Source: an uncultured Alphaproteobacteria bacterium
Lineage (GTDB): Bacteria; Pseudomonadota; Alphaproteobacteria; RF32; CAG-239
Assembly: GCA_944392235.1 (NCBI GenBank)
Contig: CALXVZ010000001.1
Span: forward strand, 145,059-209,058
Reading direction: 5' to 3'
DNA length: 64,000 nucleotides
The position numbers and the translations under genes were made by a program. Below the pieces are notes generated by a model. The model made no database searches. It saw only the letters and a list, made by a program, of their open reading frames with translations, and was not told the DNA's origin. Shown one piece after another: positions 1-7,658 of the stretch. Position 1 is the first letter of the stretch. Each line of letters opens with the position of its first letter.

Positions 1-1
1 A

Positions 2-832
2 AAATACAAAACCAACACGGTTGATGAAAAGAAAAATACCCTTAAAGAAATTGTGCAAGAAGTTGCCTTATGCGGACTTTCGCGAGCTGGATTTTTTAAG
101 GAGGCTGCTTTTTATGGTGGAACGGCACTTCGTATTTTTTATGGACTTGACCGTTTTTCAGAAGATTTAGATTTTTCTTTAATTAAACCGAATGAAAATT
201 TTGAATTAAAACGCTACTTTTCATCTTTGGAAAAAGAATTAGCCTCTTTGGGATTGCAATTTTCCATAGAAGAAAAACAAAAAGCTCAAGATTCTGCCAT
301 AAAATCAGCATTTTTGAAAGGAAATACCAAAGAACATATCTTGAGTGTGTATGGCTCAAACTTGAATATCAATGCTAATGAAGTCATTAAAATTAAATTT
401 GAGATTGATACCGAACCTCCGGCTTTTGCCACTTTTGAAAACAAATACCGTTTATTACCAAGTCCGTATCAGGTAAAATTATATGATACGCCGTCACTGT
501 TTGCAGGAAAGCTTCACGCCGTAATTTGCCGTTCTTGGAAAAATAGGGTTAAAGGAAGAGACCTTTATGATTATGTTTTTTATTTAGCGCATAACGCAAG
601 CGTTAATTTAGCTCATTTACAAGCAAGGCTAGAAGATTCCGGTATGCTAAATAAAGAAAATACTTTTGGATTAGATGAACTAAAATCAATGTTAAACAAC
701 CGCTTTGAAACAATAGATTTTGAACAAGCAAAGCAAGATGTTTTACCTTTTATTACGGATAAATCACAATTAGAACTATGGAACGAAGAGTTTTTCAAAG
801 ACATCACGCAAAATATCAGATTGAGAGAATAA
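2..832 (+). CDS. AbiEii/AbiGii-family nucleotidyltransferase toxin, 5' end cut by window edge
   Basis: The frame is open from the first bases of the window, so the true start lies upstream; 276 codons are visible. Visible residues about 39-57 carry GGTALR followed by SEDLDF, the GG-T plus D-x-D pattern of the polymerase-beta-type nucleotidyltransferase fold that defines the AbiEii (DUF1814) toxins. Members act in type IV toxin-antitoxin pairs, usually behind an AbiEi antitoxin gene, which would lie outside this window. A GTG at 53 could be mistaken for the start, but coding similarity clearly continues upstream of it. The gene sits beside a truncated tRNA-Thr, as expected for cargo at the edge of an integrated element. 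Its codon choice is more mixed than in other plus-strand genes here. The family is clear; toxicity is inferred. Confidence 0.85.
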   Translation, partial: KYKTNTVDEKKNTLKEIVQEVALCGLSRAGFFKEAAFYGGTALRIFYGLDRFSEDLDFSLIKPNENFELKRYFSSLEKELASLGLQFSIEEKQKAQDSAIKSAFLKGNTKEHILSVYGSNLNINANEVIKIKFEIDTEPPAFATFENKYRLLPSPYQVKLYDTPSLFAGKLHAVICRSWKNRVKGRDLYDYVFYLAHNASVNLAHLQARLEDSGMLNKENTFGLDELKSMLNNRFETIDFEQAKQDVLPFITDKSQLELWNEEFFKDITQNIRLRE

Positions 833-951
833 AATACCTTATGTAACAAGCTGTAAGGAGCTTGTTTTAGCGTGATAGCTCGGCTAAAAAATTGCTAAAA
901 TTTTAAAATTAACATATTGATTTATAAAGATAATATTTTACAAGCGCAGTC

Positions 952-998
952 GATTTGTAATCAGTGAGTCCGCGGTTCGAGTCCGTGTGTCGGCACCA
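952..998 (+). other. 3' part of a tRNA-Thr (TGT), probable attachment site
   Basis: This segment reads as the 3' half of a tRNA: an anticodon loop TTTGTAA with anticodon TGT, a variable region, a T arm whose CGCGG and CCGTG strands pair around TTCGAGT, an acceptor 3' strand TGTCGGC, discriminator A and an encoded CCA. The 5' acceptor strand and D arm are missing. No complement of the acceptor strand occurs in the preceding 120 bases, and the bases just 5' of the loop no longer pair properly with the 3' anticodon stem. Site-specific integrases commonly recombine in tRNA 3' halves and leave such a copy at one end of the element, so I read this as an att-type junction. Confidence 0.75.
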
Positions 999-1004
999 GT
1001 TTCC

Positions 1005-1037
1005 AAGCCCTTGAAATTCAAGGGCTTTTTTTCTTTT
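1005..1037 (+). terminator. Intrinsic terminator behind the tRNA-Thr remnant
   Basis: A 9-bp perfect stem AAGCCCTTG / CAAGGGCTT with loop AAATT is followed by a T-rich run. It starts 7 bases after the CCA of the tRNA fragment and looks like the original tRNA terminator. Confidence 0.85.
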
Positions 1038-1222
1038 ATATGTTTTATACTTCTAAACATGTATCTTTTATAACTTTGTTATTTTTTTACTCTTTAGATC
1101 AAACTTCTCCATTATTGACATCTAATTAAAAAAAAATATTATAGTTATAGGTGTGACAGTTCAGACAATTTTCTTTGTCTATTAATCTTTTTTACTTATC
1201 TTTGTTATAGAGGGGAATACAT

Positions 1223-1789
1223 ATGCTTTTTAAGAAGAAAAAATTAGATGATGGGGCAAGAGAAATCTATTTTTGCGGATTAAAAATATTTAAATATATA
1301 AAAAAAACAAACAACCCTGTCATAAACGCTCGTCATATAGGAGTAAAAATTGGAAAAAATACTCGAATTGTTTCTTCTCCAAACTGGGGAAGCGAACCTT
1401 TCTTGATTGAAATAGGCGATAATGTGCTTATTTCTTTTGATTGTTGTTTTGTGACACATGATGGTTGTATTTCCGTTTGTCAGAATTTTTATGAAGAAAC
1501 AATTTTTAAATTTGGACGAATTAAAGTTGGAAATAACTGTTTTATTGGATGCAGAAGCACAATTCTTCCCGGTGTCAATATTGGGAATAACTCAATAGTT
1601 GGAGCTTGTTCCGTTGTTACAAAAAATATTCCTGATGGAGAAGTTTGGGCTGGTAATCCAGCAAAATTTATATGTAAAACCATAGATTTAGCAGAGAAAA
1701 TTAGAATTAATTGCACTACACCATATCAAATTGAACTCTATAACTATGTTAAACAAACTCAAGAAAAAAATAAAAAATCTTACATATAA
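1223..1789 (+). CDS. Left-handed beta-helix (hexapeptide) acyltransferase
   Basis: The 188-residue product has the imperfect hexapeptide repeats of the LbetaH acyltransferases (IGDNVLI, IKVGNNCFIGCRSTILPGV, IGNNSIVGACSVV), ending in the typical GEVWAGNPAKFI closing loop. Such enzymes transfer acetyl or other acyl groups from CoA to sugars or small acceptors; the WcaF/CatB/VatB-like subgroup is common in surface polysaccharide synthesis. The start is supported by GAGGGG about 8 bases upstream. No glycosyltransferase cluster is adjacent, so the acceptor cannot be named. Codon use is unusual for a plus-strand gene in this window: ATA, GGA and GTA are frequent, while neighbours favour T-ending codons. 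That fits recent acquisition, next to the tRNA remnant. Confidence 0.85.
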   Translation: MLFKKKKLDDGAREIYFCGLKIFKYIKKTNNPVINARHIGVKIGKNTRIVSSPNWGSEPFLIEIGDNVLISFDCCFVTHDGCISVCQNFYEETIFKFGRIKVGNNCFIGCRSTILPGVNIGNNSIVGACSVVTKNIPDGEVWAGNPAKFICKTIDLAEKIRINCTTPYQIELYNYVKQTQEKNKKSYI

Positions 1790-1975
1790 AATATACCATA
1801 TTTAATTTGAGAATTTCTTTATATATTTTAGCAATAAGCTTTATAAATGATTGTAGCCTTAGTTTTACCACTTGACTTTTCAATATAAAAATATAATCTT
1901 TTTTCAATTAATTATCATTATGTTTAATTTAGAGGATCCGGTCAAATAAGCCTCTTTAAATATTCCGGTATAATT

Positions 1976-2560
1976 ATGAATGAATTTGATACAAACATTT
2001 TGTCGGTAACTACTATTATTGCTTGCGTTCTTTTTATTGCTTTGTTTCTTTTTTGTTTTATTAAAGTTTCAAAAATGAGACAACGTGTCCAAGATGAACT
2101 CACCGGTAAAGCTGGTGTTTATGTTGGTCCGGCTGGAGAGCCTTTATGGGATGGAAAACTTCCTGAAGAAGTGGGGGATTATACAAAACCTCGATATGTT
2201 TATGAGAATTTGGTTGAAACGACTGTCTATCAACCAGAGAATGGACGTATTATTGGTTACAGAATTTCTCCTCGCTTGGTCATTCATTCTCGAACACAAA
2301 ACGTTAAGCCATCTGTGGTTGCACTCTATCGTGATCGCTTTGGCGGAGAATTACTGAATTTTTCTGATGTCAAAACGCTTGTAACGGCATGGCAGGAAGT
2401 TTCAGAATTACGCATTGCAGCGGGGGATAAGCCTCTGGAAGGTAGATTTATTTATGCAACAGATCGTGGCTCTGTGGTTATTTGTAACCTTGATAATATG
2501 ACTTGGGAATATCCACGTTCCTCCTCATTGGAAGAATATTTGTTGATTTTGAAACGCTAA
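1976..2560 (+). CDS. Membrane-anchored protein of unknown function
   Basis: I do not recognise this 194-residue protein. Residues about 8-30 form one strongly hydrophobic segment (VTTIIACVLFIALFLFCFI) followed by a basic stretch, so it is probably a bitopic inner-membrane protein. The remaining 160 residues are a soluble alpha/beta-looking domain with no motif I can name. The start ATG at 1976 has only a weak purine stretch upstream. A strong terminator follows 8 bases after the stop codon, supporting a complete monocistronic gene. Confidence 0.7.
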   Translation: MNEFDTNILSVTTIIACVLFIALFLFCFIKVSKMRQRVQDELTGKAGVYVGPAGEPLWDGKLPEEVGDYTKPRYVYENLVETTVYQPENGRIIGYRISPRLVIHSRTQNVKPSVVALYRDRFGGELLNFSDVKTLVTAWQEVSELRIAAGDKPLEGRFIYATDRGSVVICNLDNMTWEYPRSSSLEEYLLILKR

Positions 2561-2568
2561 TGACTTGA

Positions 2569-2599
2569 AAGCCTTGCTCAAATGTGCAAGGCTTTTTTA
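2569..2599 (+). terminator. Intrinsic terminator
   Basis: A 10-bp perfect stem AAAGCCTTGC / GCAAGGCTTT encloses an 8-base loop and runs into six T residues. It ends the transcript of the membrane-anchored protein gene. Confidence 0.9.
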
Positions 2600-2666
2600 A
2601 AATTTCGTTTTATCTCAATCTCTAATTTCCTTTTATGTAAATACTTTATTTTGGCCTTCTTATAAC

Positions 2667-2699
2667 AAAAAGAGGCTTTATTATAAGCCTCTTTTTTTG
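2667..2699. terminator. Bidirectional terminator between convergent genes
   Basis: AAAAAGAGGCTT and AAGCCTCTTTTT pair around a short AT loop. The stem is flanked by A residues on the left and T residues on the right, so it can act in both directions. It most plausibly serves the minus-strand HAD gene that ends at 2723. Confidence 0.8.
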
Positions 2700-2722
2700 T
2701 TTCAATTTTAATAACTTAACAT

Positions 2723-3601
2723 TTAGAATAAGGGTTCTTTGCAAACTCTGTCCCAAATATATTCCGGAACACATGCTTCCCTTTTCAGGTAATCTTCAAG
2801 AGATAGACTTTCTTGTGTCATATCTCTTGCTGAAACGCCTCCTTCCAATACTAGCACCGAAGGAATACCCGCTTGCTTTGCTCCTTTGATATCTGTGCGA
2901 ACCGTATCGCCTATCATAAGCATATCTTGCCGTCTGACTTCCGGACAATACCTATTGATAAGATTGTCGAAAATTCTTTTGTCGGGCTTTCCATAAAGAA
3001 TTACCTTGCCTCCAAAATTTTCATACATCTCAGCAATTGTCCCTTGCCGCACAACGAAGCGTCCTCCTTCATTAGCTATTTTGTCAGGATTTGCACAGAC
3101 CATAGGTTTTCCTGTCTTAGCCAGTTCTTTAATCAACGGCAAAAAGTCCATTTTGTTTTCACTATCGTAGCTTTCGCCGTTTTCTTTTTTAAGTTGAGGA
3201 ATGCCGCAATAGATGAAATCAGCTTCCGATATATCTGAAACAGCTTCATAAGAAGAATCTTCAAAAATCGCCGGCACGGGATTTGTGCTTTTGAAATTCG
3301 CTGTTCCGAAGACATAATACTTTTTTCCATCTACAGAAAGCTTTCCTGCTTGAATATCTTCTCTGGCATATTGACCTGATGTCATCATGTCTGTGTAGTG
3401 AACACCTTTTATAACACCTTTCTTTGCATAGCTTTTTATGGCACCATCATTGAGTGCAGTCGTATTGGAAAGTATATAGACTCTTTTCCCGTCACTAAGC
3501 CATTTTTGAAACTCTTTAATGACATTCAGAGAAATACCTTTTCCAAAATTAAATACTCCGTATGCATCAACAATCACAATCTTTGCATCAATTTTTCTCA
3601 T
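2723..3601 (-). CDS. HAD-superfamily class IIA hydrolase-like protein (NagD/TIGR01459-like)
   Basis: The 292-residue protein begins with a HAD motif I region IVDAYGVFNFG (Asp12) and continues with the motif II region VYILSNTT. Near residue 230 it has the motif IV sequence MIGDTVRTDIKGAKQAG, followed by a typical HAD C-terminal strand, and a large C2-type cap lies between them, as in the NagD group. In motif I the usual second aspartate is Tyr14 (D-A-Y-G). Alphaproteobacterial members of the TIGR01459 group carry D-x-W-G at the same place, so the family normally lacks the acid/base Asp. The substrate is unknown and phosphatase activity is uncertain. The gene is monocistronic with a terminator downstream. 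Confidence 0.85.
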   Translation of the reverse strand: MRKIDAKIVIVDAYGVFNFGKGISLNVIKEFQKWLSDGKRVYILSNTTALNDGAIKSYAKKGVIKGVHYTDMMTSGQYAREDIQAGKLSVDGKKYYVFGTANFKSTNPVPAIFEDSSYEAVSDISEADFIYCGIPQLKKENGESYDSENKMDFLPLIKELAKTGKPMVCANPDKIANEGGRFVVRQGTIAEMYENFGGKVILYGKPDKRIFDNLINRYCPEVRRQDMLMIGDTVRTDIKGAKQAGIPSVLVLEGGVSARDMTQESLSLEDYLKREACVPEYIWDRVCKEPLF

Positions 3602-3982
3602 AATAATACCAATATCTTACCCACTTTCGCGTCTCGACTTGGTTCTCTTAAAATATTTCGAAATCCCTGGGAAGCTAGACTTCTTACATATCTCGAAATA
3701 GAATTAATAATCACATAAAAATTTATCTCTTTGTTGCTTATATCACTAAAATAGACAAAAATCAACACTTTTATTTTTCTTTGCTGAATTACTTATAATG
3801 TCAGTTCCTTTGATTTTATTCTAAAAATTATCATATTTCTCTATCTTTCACACATAAATCTACCCTAATGAAAATAAATATCGTAAATCAACATTTCTTT
3901 TGACAAAAAAAAATTGACTTTTAGTTAGATTTGTTTTATACAACTAAGAAAATTTATAATTATAGTTCTAAATATTATTCAT
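3602..3982. other. Divergent intergenic region
   Basis: This AT-rich stretch separates the minus-strand HAD gene from a plus-strand small membrane protein gene. Apart from one clear plus-strand promoter at 3914-3942 I see no coding or RNA feature. Confidence 0.5.
3914..3942 (+). promoter_or_regulatory. Sigma70-type promoter for the small membrane protein
   Basis: TTGACT (3914-3919) and TATACA (3937-3942) are separated by exactly 17 bases. The start codon of the small protein lies about 40 bases downstream. Confidence 0.65.
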
Positions 3983-4174
3983 ATGAAACGCTTTTGTTTT
4001 GAATTTATTGCCCTCTTCTTATTGGGCTTAGCTTTATTCGGAATATTTGATTTATTTACAGATTGTTCCTTTCAATGGGATATAAATATTTATACATCAT
4101 TAGGTATGTCCGCTGTTTACTGCATTTACAAAGCTGCTGAAAATGGTTATGGTGATGATGCTGTTGATGACTGA
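3983..4174 (+). CDS. Small two-helix membrane protein, unknown function
   Basis: This 63-residue protein is not recognised. Residues about 6-26 (FEFIALFLLGLALFGIFDLF) and about 38-50 are hydrophobic, so a small inner-membrane hairpin is likely, with an acidic tail ending in DDAVDD. No obvious Shine-Dalgarno sequence precedes the ATG. The gene is nevertheless credible: a consensus promoter lies upstream, a very strong terminator lies downstream, and it does not overlap another gene. Confidence 0.6.
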   Translation: MKRFCFEFIALFLLGLALFGIFDLFTDCSFQWDINIYTSLGMSAVYCIYKAAENGYGDDAVDD

Positions 4175-4236
4175 TTATTTGTTGGGATTTTAAGAAATAA
4201 TGAGCATATATTATGCTTTATTTATCTTCTTTTAGT

Positions 4237-4276
4237 AAAAAATACCCTTAACTTTTTAAAGTTAAGGGTATTTTTT
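4237..4276 (+). terminator. Perfect 19-bp hairpin terminator
   Basis: Arms 4237-4255 and 4258-4276 are perfectly complementary with only TT between them. The left end is a run of six A and the right end a run of six T, and the core is TACCCTTAACTTT. It ends the small membrane protein transcript and could also stop minus-strand transcription. Confidence 0.85.
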
Positions 4277-4598
4277 ATTCTCTCTAAAAACTTTCTCCCC
4301 AAACATTAACTAAAAAATATGTCTGGTGAGTAATTTTAATTGTGAATCATTTTTTATTAAATAAAATTATTTTATATAACTAATCTTATTGTAATAAATC
4401 GTTTAATATTTATATCCACCAAATTTAAACCATTGAATTAACGAAGAATTAAATCAATCCAATAACTCTTACCATATAAGTATATTTAGCAATTTAGAGA
4501 TAATTTTACAGCATCATCATAATTAAGAAAATTATAGTGAAAAATTATCGAATCTGTTATAATTATTCTTAAATGTTCAAAAAACTCTTTTATGCACC

Positions 4599-4632
4599 AA
4601 AAAAGGTTTGAGTTTTCACTCAAGCCTTTTTT
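4599..4632 (-). terminator. Intrinsic terminator of the ankyrin-like gene
   Basis: AAAAAAGGTTTGAG pairs with CTCAAGCCTTTTTT through 14 bp with one G-T pair and a six-base loop. It lies just after the minus-strand stop at 4654 and has runs suitable for termination in both directions. Confidence 0.85.
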
Positions 4633-4653
4633 TGTTTGTTCTGAAAGAAAAGA

Positions 4654-5091
4654 TTAACCTAAGAGCTTATTCACTTCTTCCATTTCTTTTTCGTTACGGG
4701 CTTTTTTTTCAGCCTCTCTCTCCTGTCTTTCGCGTTCTTCCTCTCGCTTTCTCTCTTCCTCTCTTTCAGCTCTTATTTCCTCGCTTGTTTTGGCACCGTA
4801 GCTACGTAAGAGCTTTTGTAAAGCAGGAGAATCTTCGCACAAATCCAACAACTGATAATAATTAGTTTGGATATGACAGCCAGTAATCATCCCGTTATCG
4901 TAGCTGTAATAGTCTTTTTCCTCTATTGGAACGATAATATTGGGATCAAAACCTTGGTCGAGCAGTTCCTTTATCTGTGAGAAATCTCTCTGTTGCATTA
5001 ATCTGCGAAATTTCTCAATCATATAAGGTTTTTCAAACTCTCTTTTTCTTGCAGAATCATAAAATTCTTCATTCTTTACTATTGTTTTCAT
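4654..5091 (-). CDS. Ankyrin-like protein with charged coiled-coil tail
   Basis: The 145-residue product has a helical N-terminal part with one or two degenerate ankyrin-like units (residues about 28-100): IKELLDQGFDPN, then LLDLCEDSPALQKLLRSYGAK, which matches the end of a typical ankyrin helix pair. Residues about 103-140 are almost entirely Glu, Arg and Lys and should form a single long helix or coiled coil. No signal peptide is seen, so it is probably cytoplasmic. Ankyrin units normally bind proteins, but no partner can be named. No clear ribosome binding site precedes the start. A terminator follows the stop directly, which argues for a complete single gene. Confidence 0.65.
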   Translation of the reverse strand: MKTIVKNEEFYDSARKREFEKPYMIEKFRRLMQQRDFSQIKELLDQGFDPNIIVPIEEKDYYSYDNGMITGCHIQTNYYQLLDLCEDSPALQKLLRSYGAKTSEEIRAEREEERKREEERERQEREAEKKARNEKEMEEVNKLLG

Positions 5092-5423
5092 AATTATAAT
5101 ATTTTTAGGGAGAGATCAAGCTTCTTCCCTTTGTTTATAATAATAACCTACCACCATTGAATGCTTGACAATTAGCAATAGGCCTCTAATAATTTCTTTC
5201 TGAGAACTTTTTATCACTTTTTTTGTCTATCGTCAATATATTTTTTTATTGCACTTTGCTGCACTCGAAGACATCATGGACGAACATATAGTTTTTTATT
5301 TTTAGAATATGAGAAATATATCGTGTATTTATTCCTTCATACCCAATAAATCTTATAATTCATCTTGTTAAATTATTTTTTATATCTTATTATGTATTCT
5401 TATATTATACTGAAAGGATTTAT
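5092..5423. other. Divergent intergenic region
   Basis: This AT-rich region lies between the minus-strand ankyrin-like gene and corC on the plus strand. The only feature I can support is the corC promoter at 5365-5393. Confidence 0.5.
5365..5393 (+). promoter_or_regulatory. Sigma70-type promoter for the corC operon
   Basis: TTGTTA (5365-5370) and TATTAT (5388-5393) lie 17 bases apart, 30 bases before the corC start codon. AAAGGAT upstream of the ATG provides the ribosome binding site. Confidence 0.5.
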
Positions 5424-6737
5424 ATGGCTGATTTTACTGTTACTGAATTACTTTTGTTGCAACTTTTTTTAATTATTCTTAATGCTGTGTTTGCTTGTGC
5501 GGAAATTGCTGTCATTTCTATTAATGATACTAGATTGAAACGTTTAGCTGACGATGGTAATAAACAAGCTCAAAGATTGGTTTCCCTTACTTCTCAACCC
5601 GCAAAATTCTTAGCTACAATTCAAGTGGGAATTACTCTTGCTGGTTTTCTTGGTAGTGCATTTGCTGCTGATAACTTTTCTGATAGAATTGTTGATTGGT
5701 TAATTGCTCAAGGAGTAACTGTTTCTCCTGCTAAACTTGATGTTTTATCTGTCATTGGGATTACCCTCGTGTTATCTTACGTCACTCTTATTTTGGGTGA
5801 ACTTGTTCCTAAAAGAATAGCAATGCAACATGCGGAAAAAATCGGACTTGCTATGTCTGGTATGATTTTTGTTATCGCTAAAATTTTTGCTCCACTTGTC
5901 TGGTTACTTACAGCTTCTACGAATATCGTTCTTAAAAGCTTGGGTGTCGATCCTGATGCTAATAATGAAAATGTTACTGAAGAAGAAATTCGTATTATGG
6001 TTGATGTTGGTAGTGAAAATGGTGCTATTGATGATATGGAAAAAGAAATTATTCATAACGTTTTTGAGTTTGATGATAAAACTGCTGAAAAAGTAATGAC
6101 TCATAGACTTGATATAACTTTCCTTAATACTGATGCTTCTCTTGAAGAATGGGAAAAAATTATGATTAATACTCGCTTTTCTATATATCCTGTCTGTGAA
6201 AAAAATATTGATGGCATTATCGGAACTCTCAGTATCAAAGACTATTTTAAATTCAAACAAGAAGGTCAAAGTGCCGTTTTGCAAAAAGCGATGAAACCGG
6301 CTCAGTTTATTCGTGGAACTCTTCATATTGATGAATTGTTTACTTTGATGCAAAAAAGTAGAAATCATTTTGCCGTTGTTGTTGACGAATATGGGGGTGT
6401 TGAAGGCATTGCAACTATGAATGACTTATTAGAGGAAATTGTTGGTGAACTTGAAGATGATAATTCTCTTCCGCCTTCTTCTCCTTTAATTACGCAAAAA
6501 GATGATAAATCTTGGATTATTAAAGGGTATACACCTATTGAAGATGTTGAGGAATACTTTAAACTTCATTTACCTGACGGAGATTATGATACTTTTGCTG
6601 GTTTTGTTCTTTCTCTTTCTAACGAATTTCCTTCTGATAAAAAAAATAATTTACTCACTTATCAGAACTTCTCTTTTAAAATTATTAGTTTGAAAAAAAG
6701 AAAAATTGAGGAAGTATTGGTTACTCTTACTGATTAA
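5424..6737 (+). CDS. HlyC/CorC-family transporter (DUF21-CBS-CorC)
   Basis: The 437-residue protein has the full CNNM/CorC layout. An N-terminal DUF21 membrane domain with four hydrophobic segments covers residues about 1-180, including the conserved AEIAVISIND and LVLGELVPKRIAMQ-like stretches. Two CBS domains span about 200-330 (VMTHRLDITFL, HFAVVVDEYGGVEGIATMNDLLEEIVG). A CorC_HlyC domain covers about 345-435. Members are inner-membrane proteins linked to Mg2+ or Co2+ efflux and, in pathogens, to haemolysin-like phenotypes. It heads a probable operon with a DUF4186 gene (6 bases downstream) and a GtrA-like gene. Strong preference for T-ending codons is typical of plus-strand genes here. 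Confidence 0.92.
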   Translation: MADFTVTELLLLQLFLIILNAVFACAEIAVISINDTRLKRLADDGNKQAQRLVSLTSQPAKFLATIQVGITLAGFLGSAFAADNFSDRIVDWLIAQGVTVSPAKLDVLSVIGITLVLSYVTLILGELVPKRIAMQHAEKIGLAMSGMIFVIAKIFAPLVWLLTASTNIVLKSLGVDPDANNENVTEEEIRIMVDVGSENGAIDDMEKEIIHNVFEFDDKTAEKVMTHRLDITFLNTDASLEEWEKIMINTRFSIYPVCEKNIDGIIGTLSIKDYFKFKQEGQSAVLQKAMKPAQFIRGTLHIDELFTLMQKSRNHFAVVVDEYGGVEGIATMNDLLEEIVGELEDDNSLPPSSPLITQKDDKSWIIKGYTPIEDVEEYFKLHLPDGDYDTFAGFVLSLSNEFPSDKKNNLLTYQNFSFKIISLKKRKIEEVLVTLTD

Positions 6738-6742
6738 ATGAT

Positions 6743-7099
6743 ATGTTATCTTATGATGTCATCTTTGATAAATTAAAAAAATCGCCCTTTCGTAGTCGTT
6801 TTAAATTATCTTTGCAAGATAAACTCTACATTAAAGAAAAAGGTGTCAGTACAATAGCTATGCATGCGCGAGATTTTGTAAAAAATAGACTTGCTCCAGC
6901 ATTCATTCCCAATGATGGAAAACAAACACCTATGAGACATCATCCTGTTTTTATTGCTCAACATGCTACCGCTACTTGTTGTCGTCACTGCTTATGCAAA
7001 TGGCATCATATTCCTCAAAACAAATCACTTTCTGATGAGGAACAAAAATATATTGTTAATATTATTATGCTTTGGATTAGTAATCAGATGAAACTTTAG
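6743..7099 (+). CDS. DUF4186 family protein
   Basis: This 118-residue protein matches the DUF4186 family in length and in its conserved core: a helix with F-KL..S.FRSRF, IAMHARDFV..RLAPA.IPNDGKQTPMR-HPVFIAQHATATCCR, then C-LCKWH-IP. The CCRHCLCKWH cluster with nearby His residues looks like a metal site. The biochemical role of the family is not known to me. The gene begins 6 bases after corC stops and is almost certainly translated from the same mRNA. Confidence 0.85.
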   Translation: MLSYDVIFDKLKKSPFRSRFKLSLQDKLYIKEKGVSTIAMHARDFVKNRLAPAFIPNDGKQTPMRHHPVFIAQHATATCCRHCLCKWHHIPQNKSLSDEEQKYIVNIIMLWISNQMKL

Positions 7100-7153
7100 T
7101 TCTCTTTAAAATTTTACTCTGACTATTATATTGGTTTTCTATGGGAGGTTTAT

Positions 7154-7588
7154 ATGCTAAGATCTTGGTTTCTAATTGATGAAAAAGTTCGTTTTGCTAT
7201 TTTGGCTTCATTAAATATGTTTTTTCGGTTTGTGCTTTTTGCTTTTCTTTGCTGGATGCTCTCTTCATATAACTACCAACTGCTACTAGCCGCAACTTGG
7301 TTCTTTTCTTCTTTTATTGCTTTTTATTCCTACAAGCTTCTTGTCTTTTCTGCTACGGGAAATCATTGGCATCAATATGTAAAATCACTCCTTATTTGGA
7401 TTTTTAGCTATATTATTAATGTTTTTATTTTACAATATCTTGTTGAAAACTTAAAATGGTCTCCATATCCTGCTCAAGCTGTTGCTATTACTTTTTTACT
7501 TACAACAAATTATTTGCTCTTTAAACATTTTGCTTTTAAAAAACGTCCTCAGACACTTTTAGCTCGCCTATATGATATTTTTGACTAA
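7154..7588 (+). CDS. GtrA-like membrane protein
   Basis: The 144-residue protein contains four hydrophobic segments and ends with a basic motif (LFKHFAFKKR) typical of the GtrA family (PF04138). GtrA proteins are small integral inner-membrane proteins thought to flip or help flip polyprenyl-linked sugars during surface polysaccharide or teichoic acid glycosylation. GGGAGG lies 6 bases before the ATG. It follows corC and DUF4186 with a 54-base gap and may be in the same operon. The sugar involved cannot be told from context. Confidence 0.8.
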   Translation: MLRSWFLIDEKVRFAILASLNMFFRFVLFAFLCWMLSSYNYQLLLAATWFFSSFIAFYSYKLLVFSATGNHWHQYVKSLLIWIFSYIINVFILQYLVENLKWSPYPAQAVAITFLLTTNYLLFKHFAFKKRPQTLLARLYDIFD

Positions 7589-7594
7589 AATATC

Positions 7595-7623
7595 TTGCAG
7601 TCATCTAAATTTTATGCTATGCT
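7595..7623 (+). promoter_or_regulatory. Sigma70-type promoter
   Basis: TTGCAG (7595-7600) and TATGCT (7618-7623) are 17 bases apart, 36 bases before the start of the charged-protein gene at 7659. Confidence 0.55.
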
Positions 7624-7658
7624 TGATATAGATAAGAGTTTTAATTGGGAGATAAGTC

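Larger units (their letters stand above)
833..1222. other. Intergenic stretch with tRNA remnant and terminator
   Basis: No convincing reading frame is seen between the AbiEii-type gene and the acyltransferase gene. The stretch holds the truncated tRNA-Thr (952-998) and its hairpin terminator (1005-1037). The rest is AT-rich sequence in which I see no further structure. Confidence 0.6.
4175..4653. other. Intergenic region with two terminators
   Basis: About 480 bases lack a supportable gene. They contain the 19-bp hairpin at 4237-4276 and the hairpin at 4599-4632. The sequence between them is very AT-rich and shows nothing I can interpret. Confidence 0.5.

Noticed and set aside
850..998. A complete tRNA-Thr
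   Set aside because: The 3' half is excellent, but no 5' acceptor strand or D arm can be found, and the 5' anticodon stem does not pair.
3398..3718. A plus-strand gene opposite the start of the HAD gene
   Set aside because: The frame is antisense to a clear HAD coding region and shows no family resemblance or ribosome binding site.
5904..6368. A minus-strand gene within corC
   Set aside because: It is antisense to well-conserved DUF21 and CBS coding sequence and has Phe/Ile/Asn-rich shadow composition.
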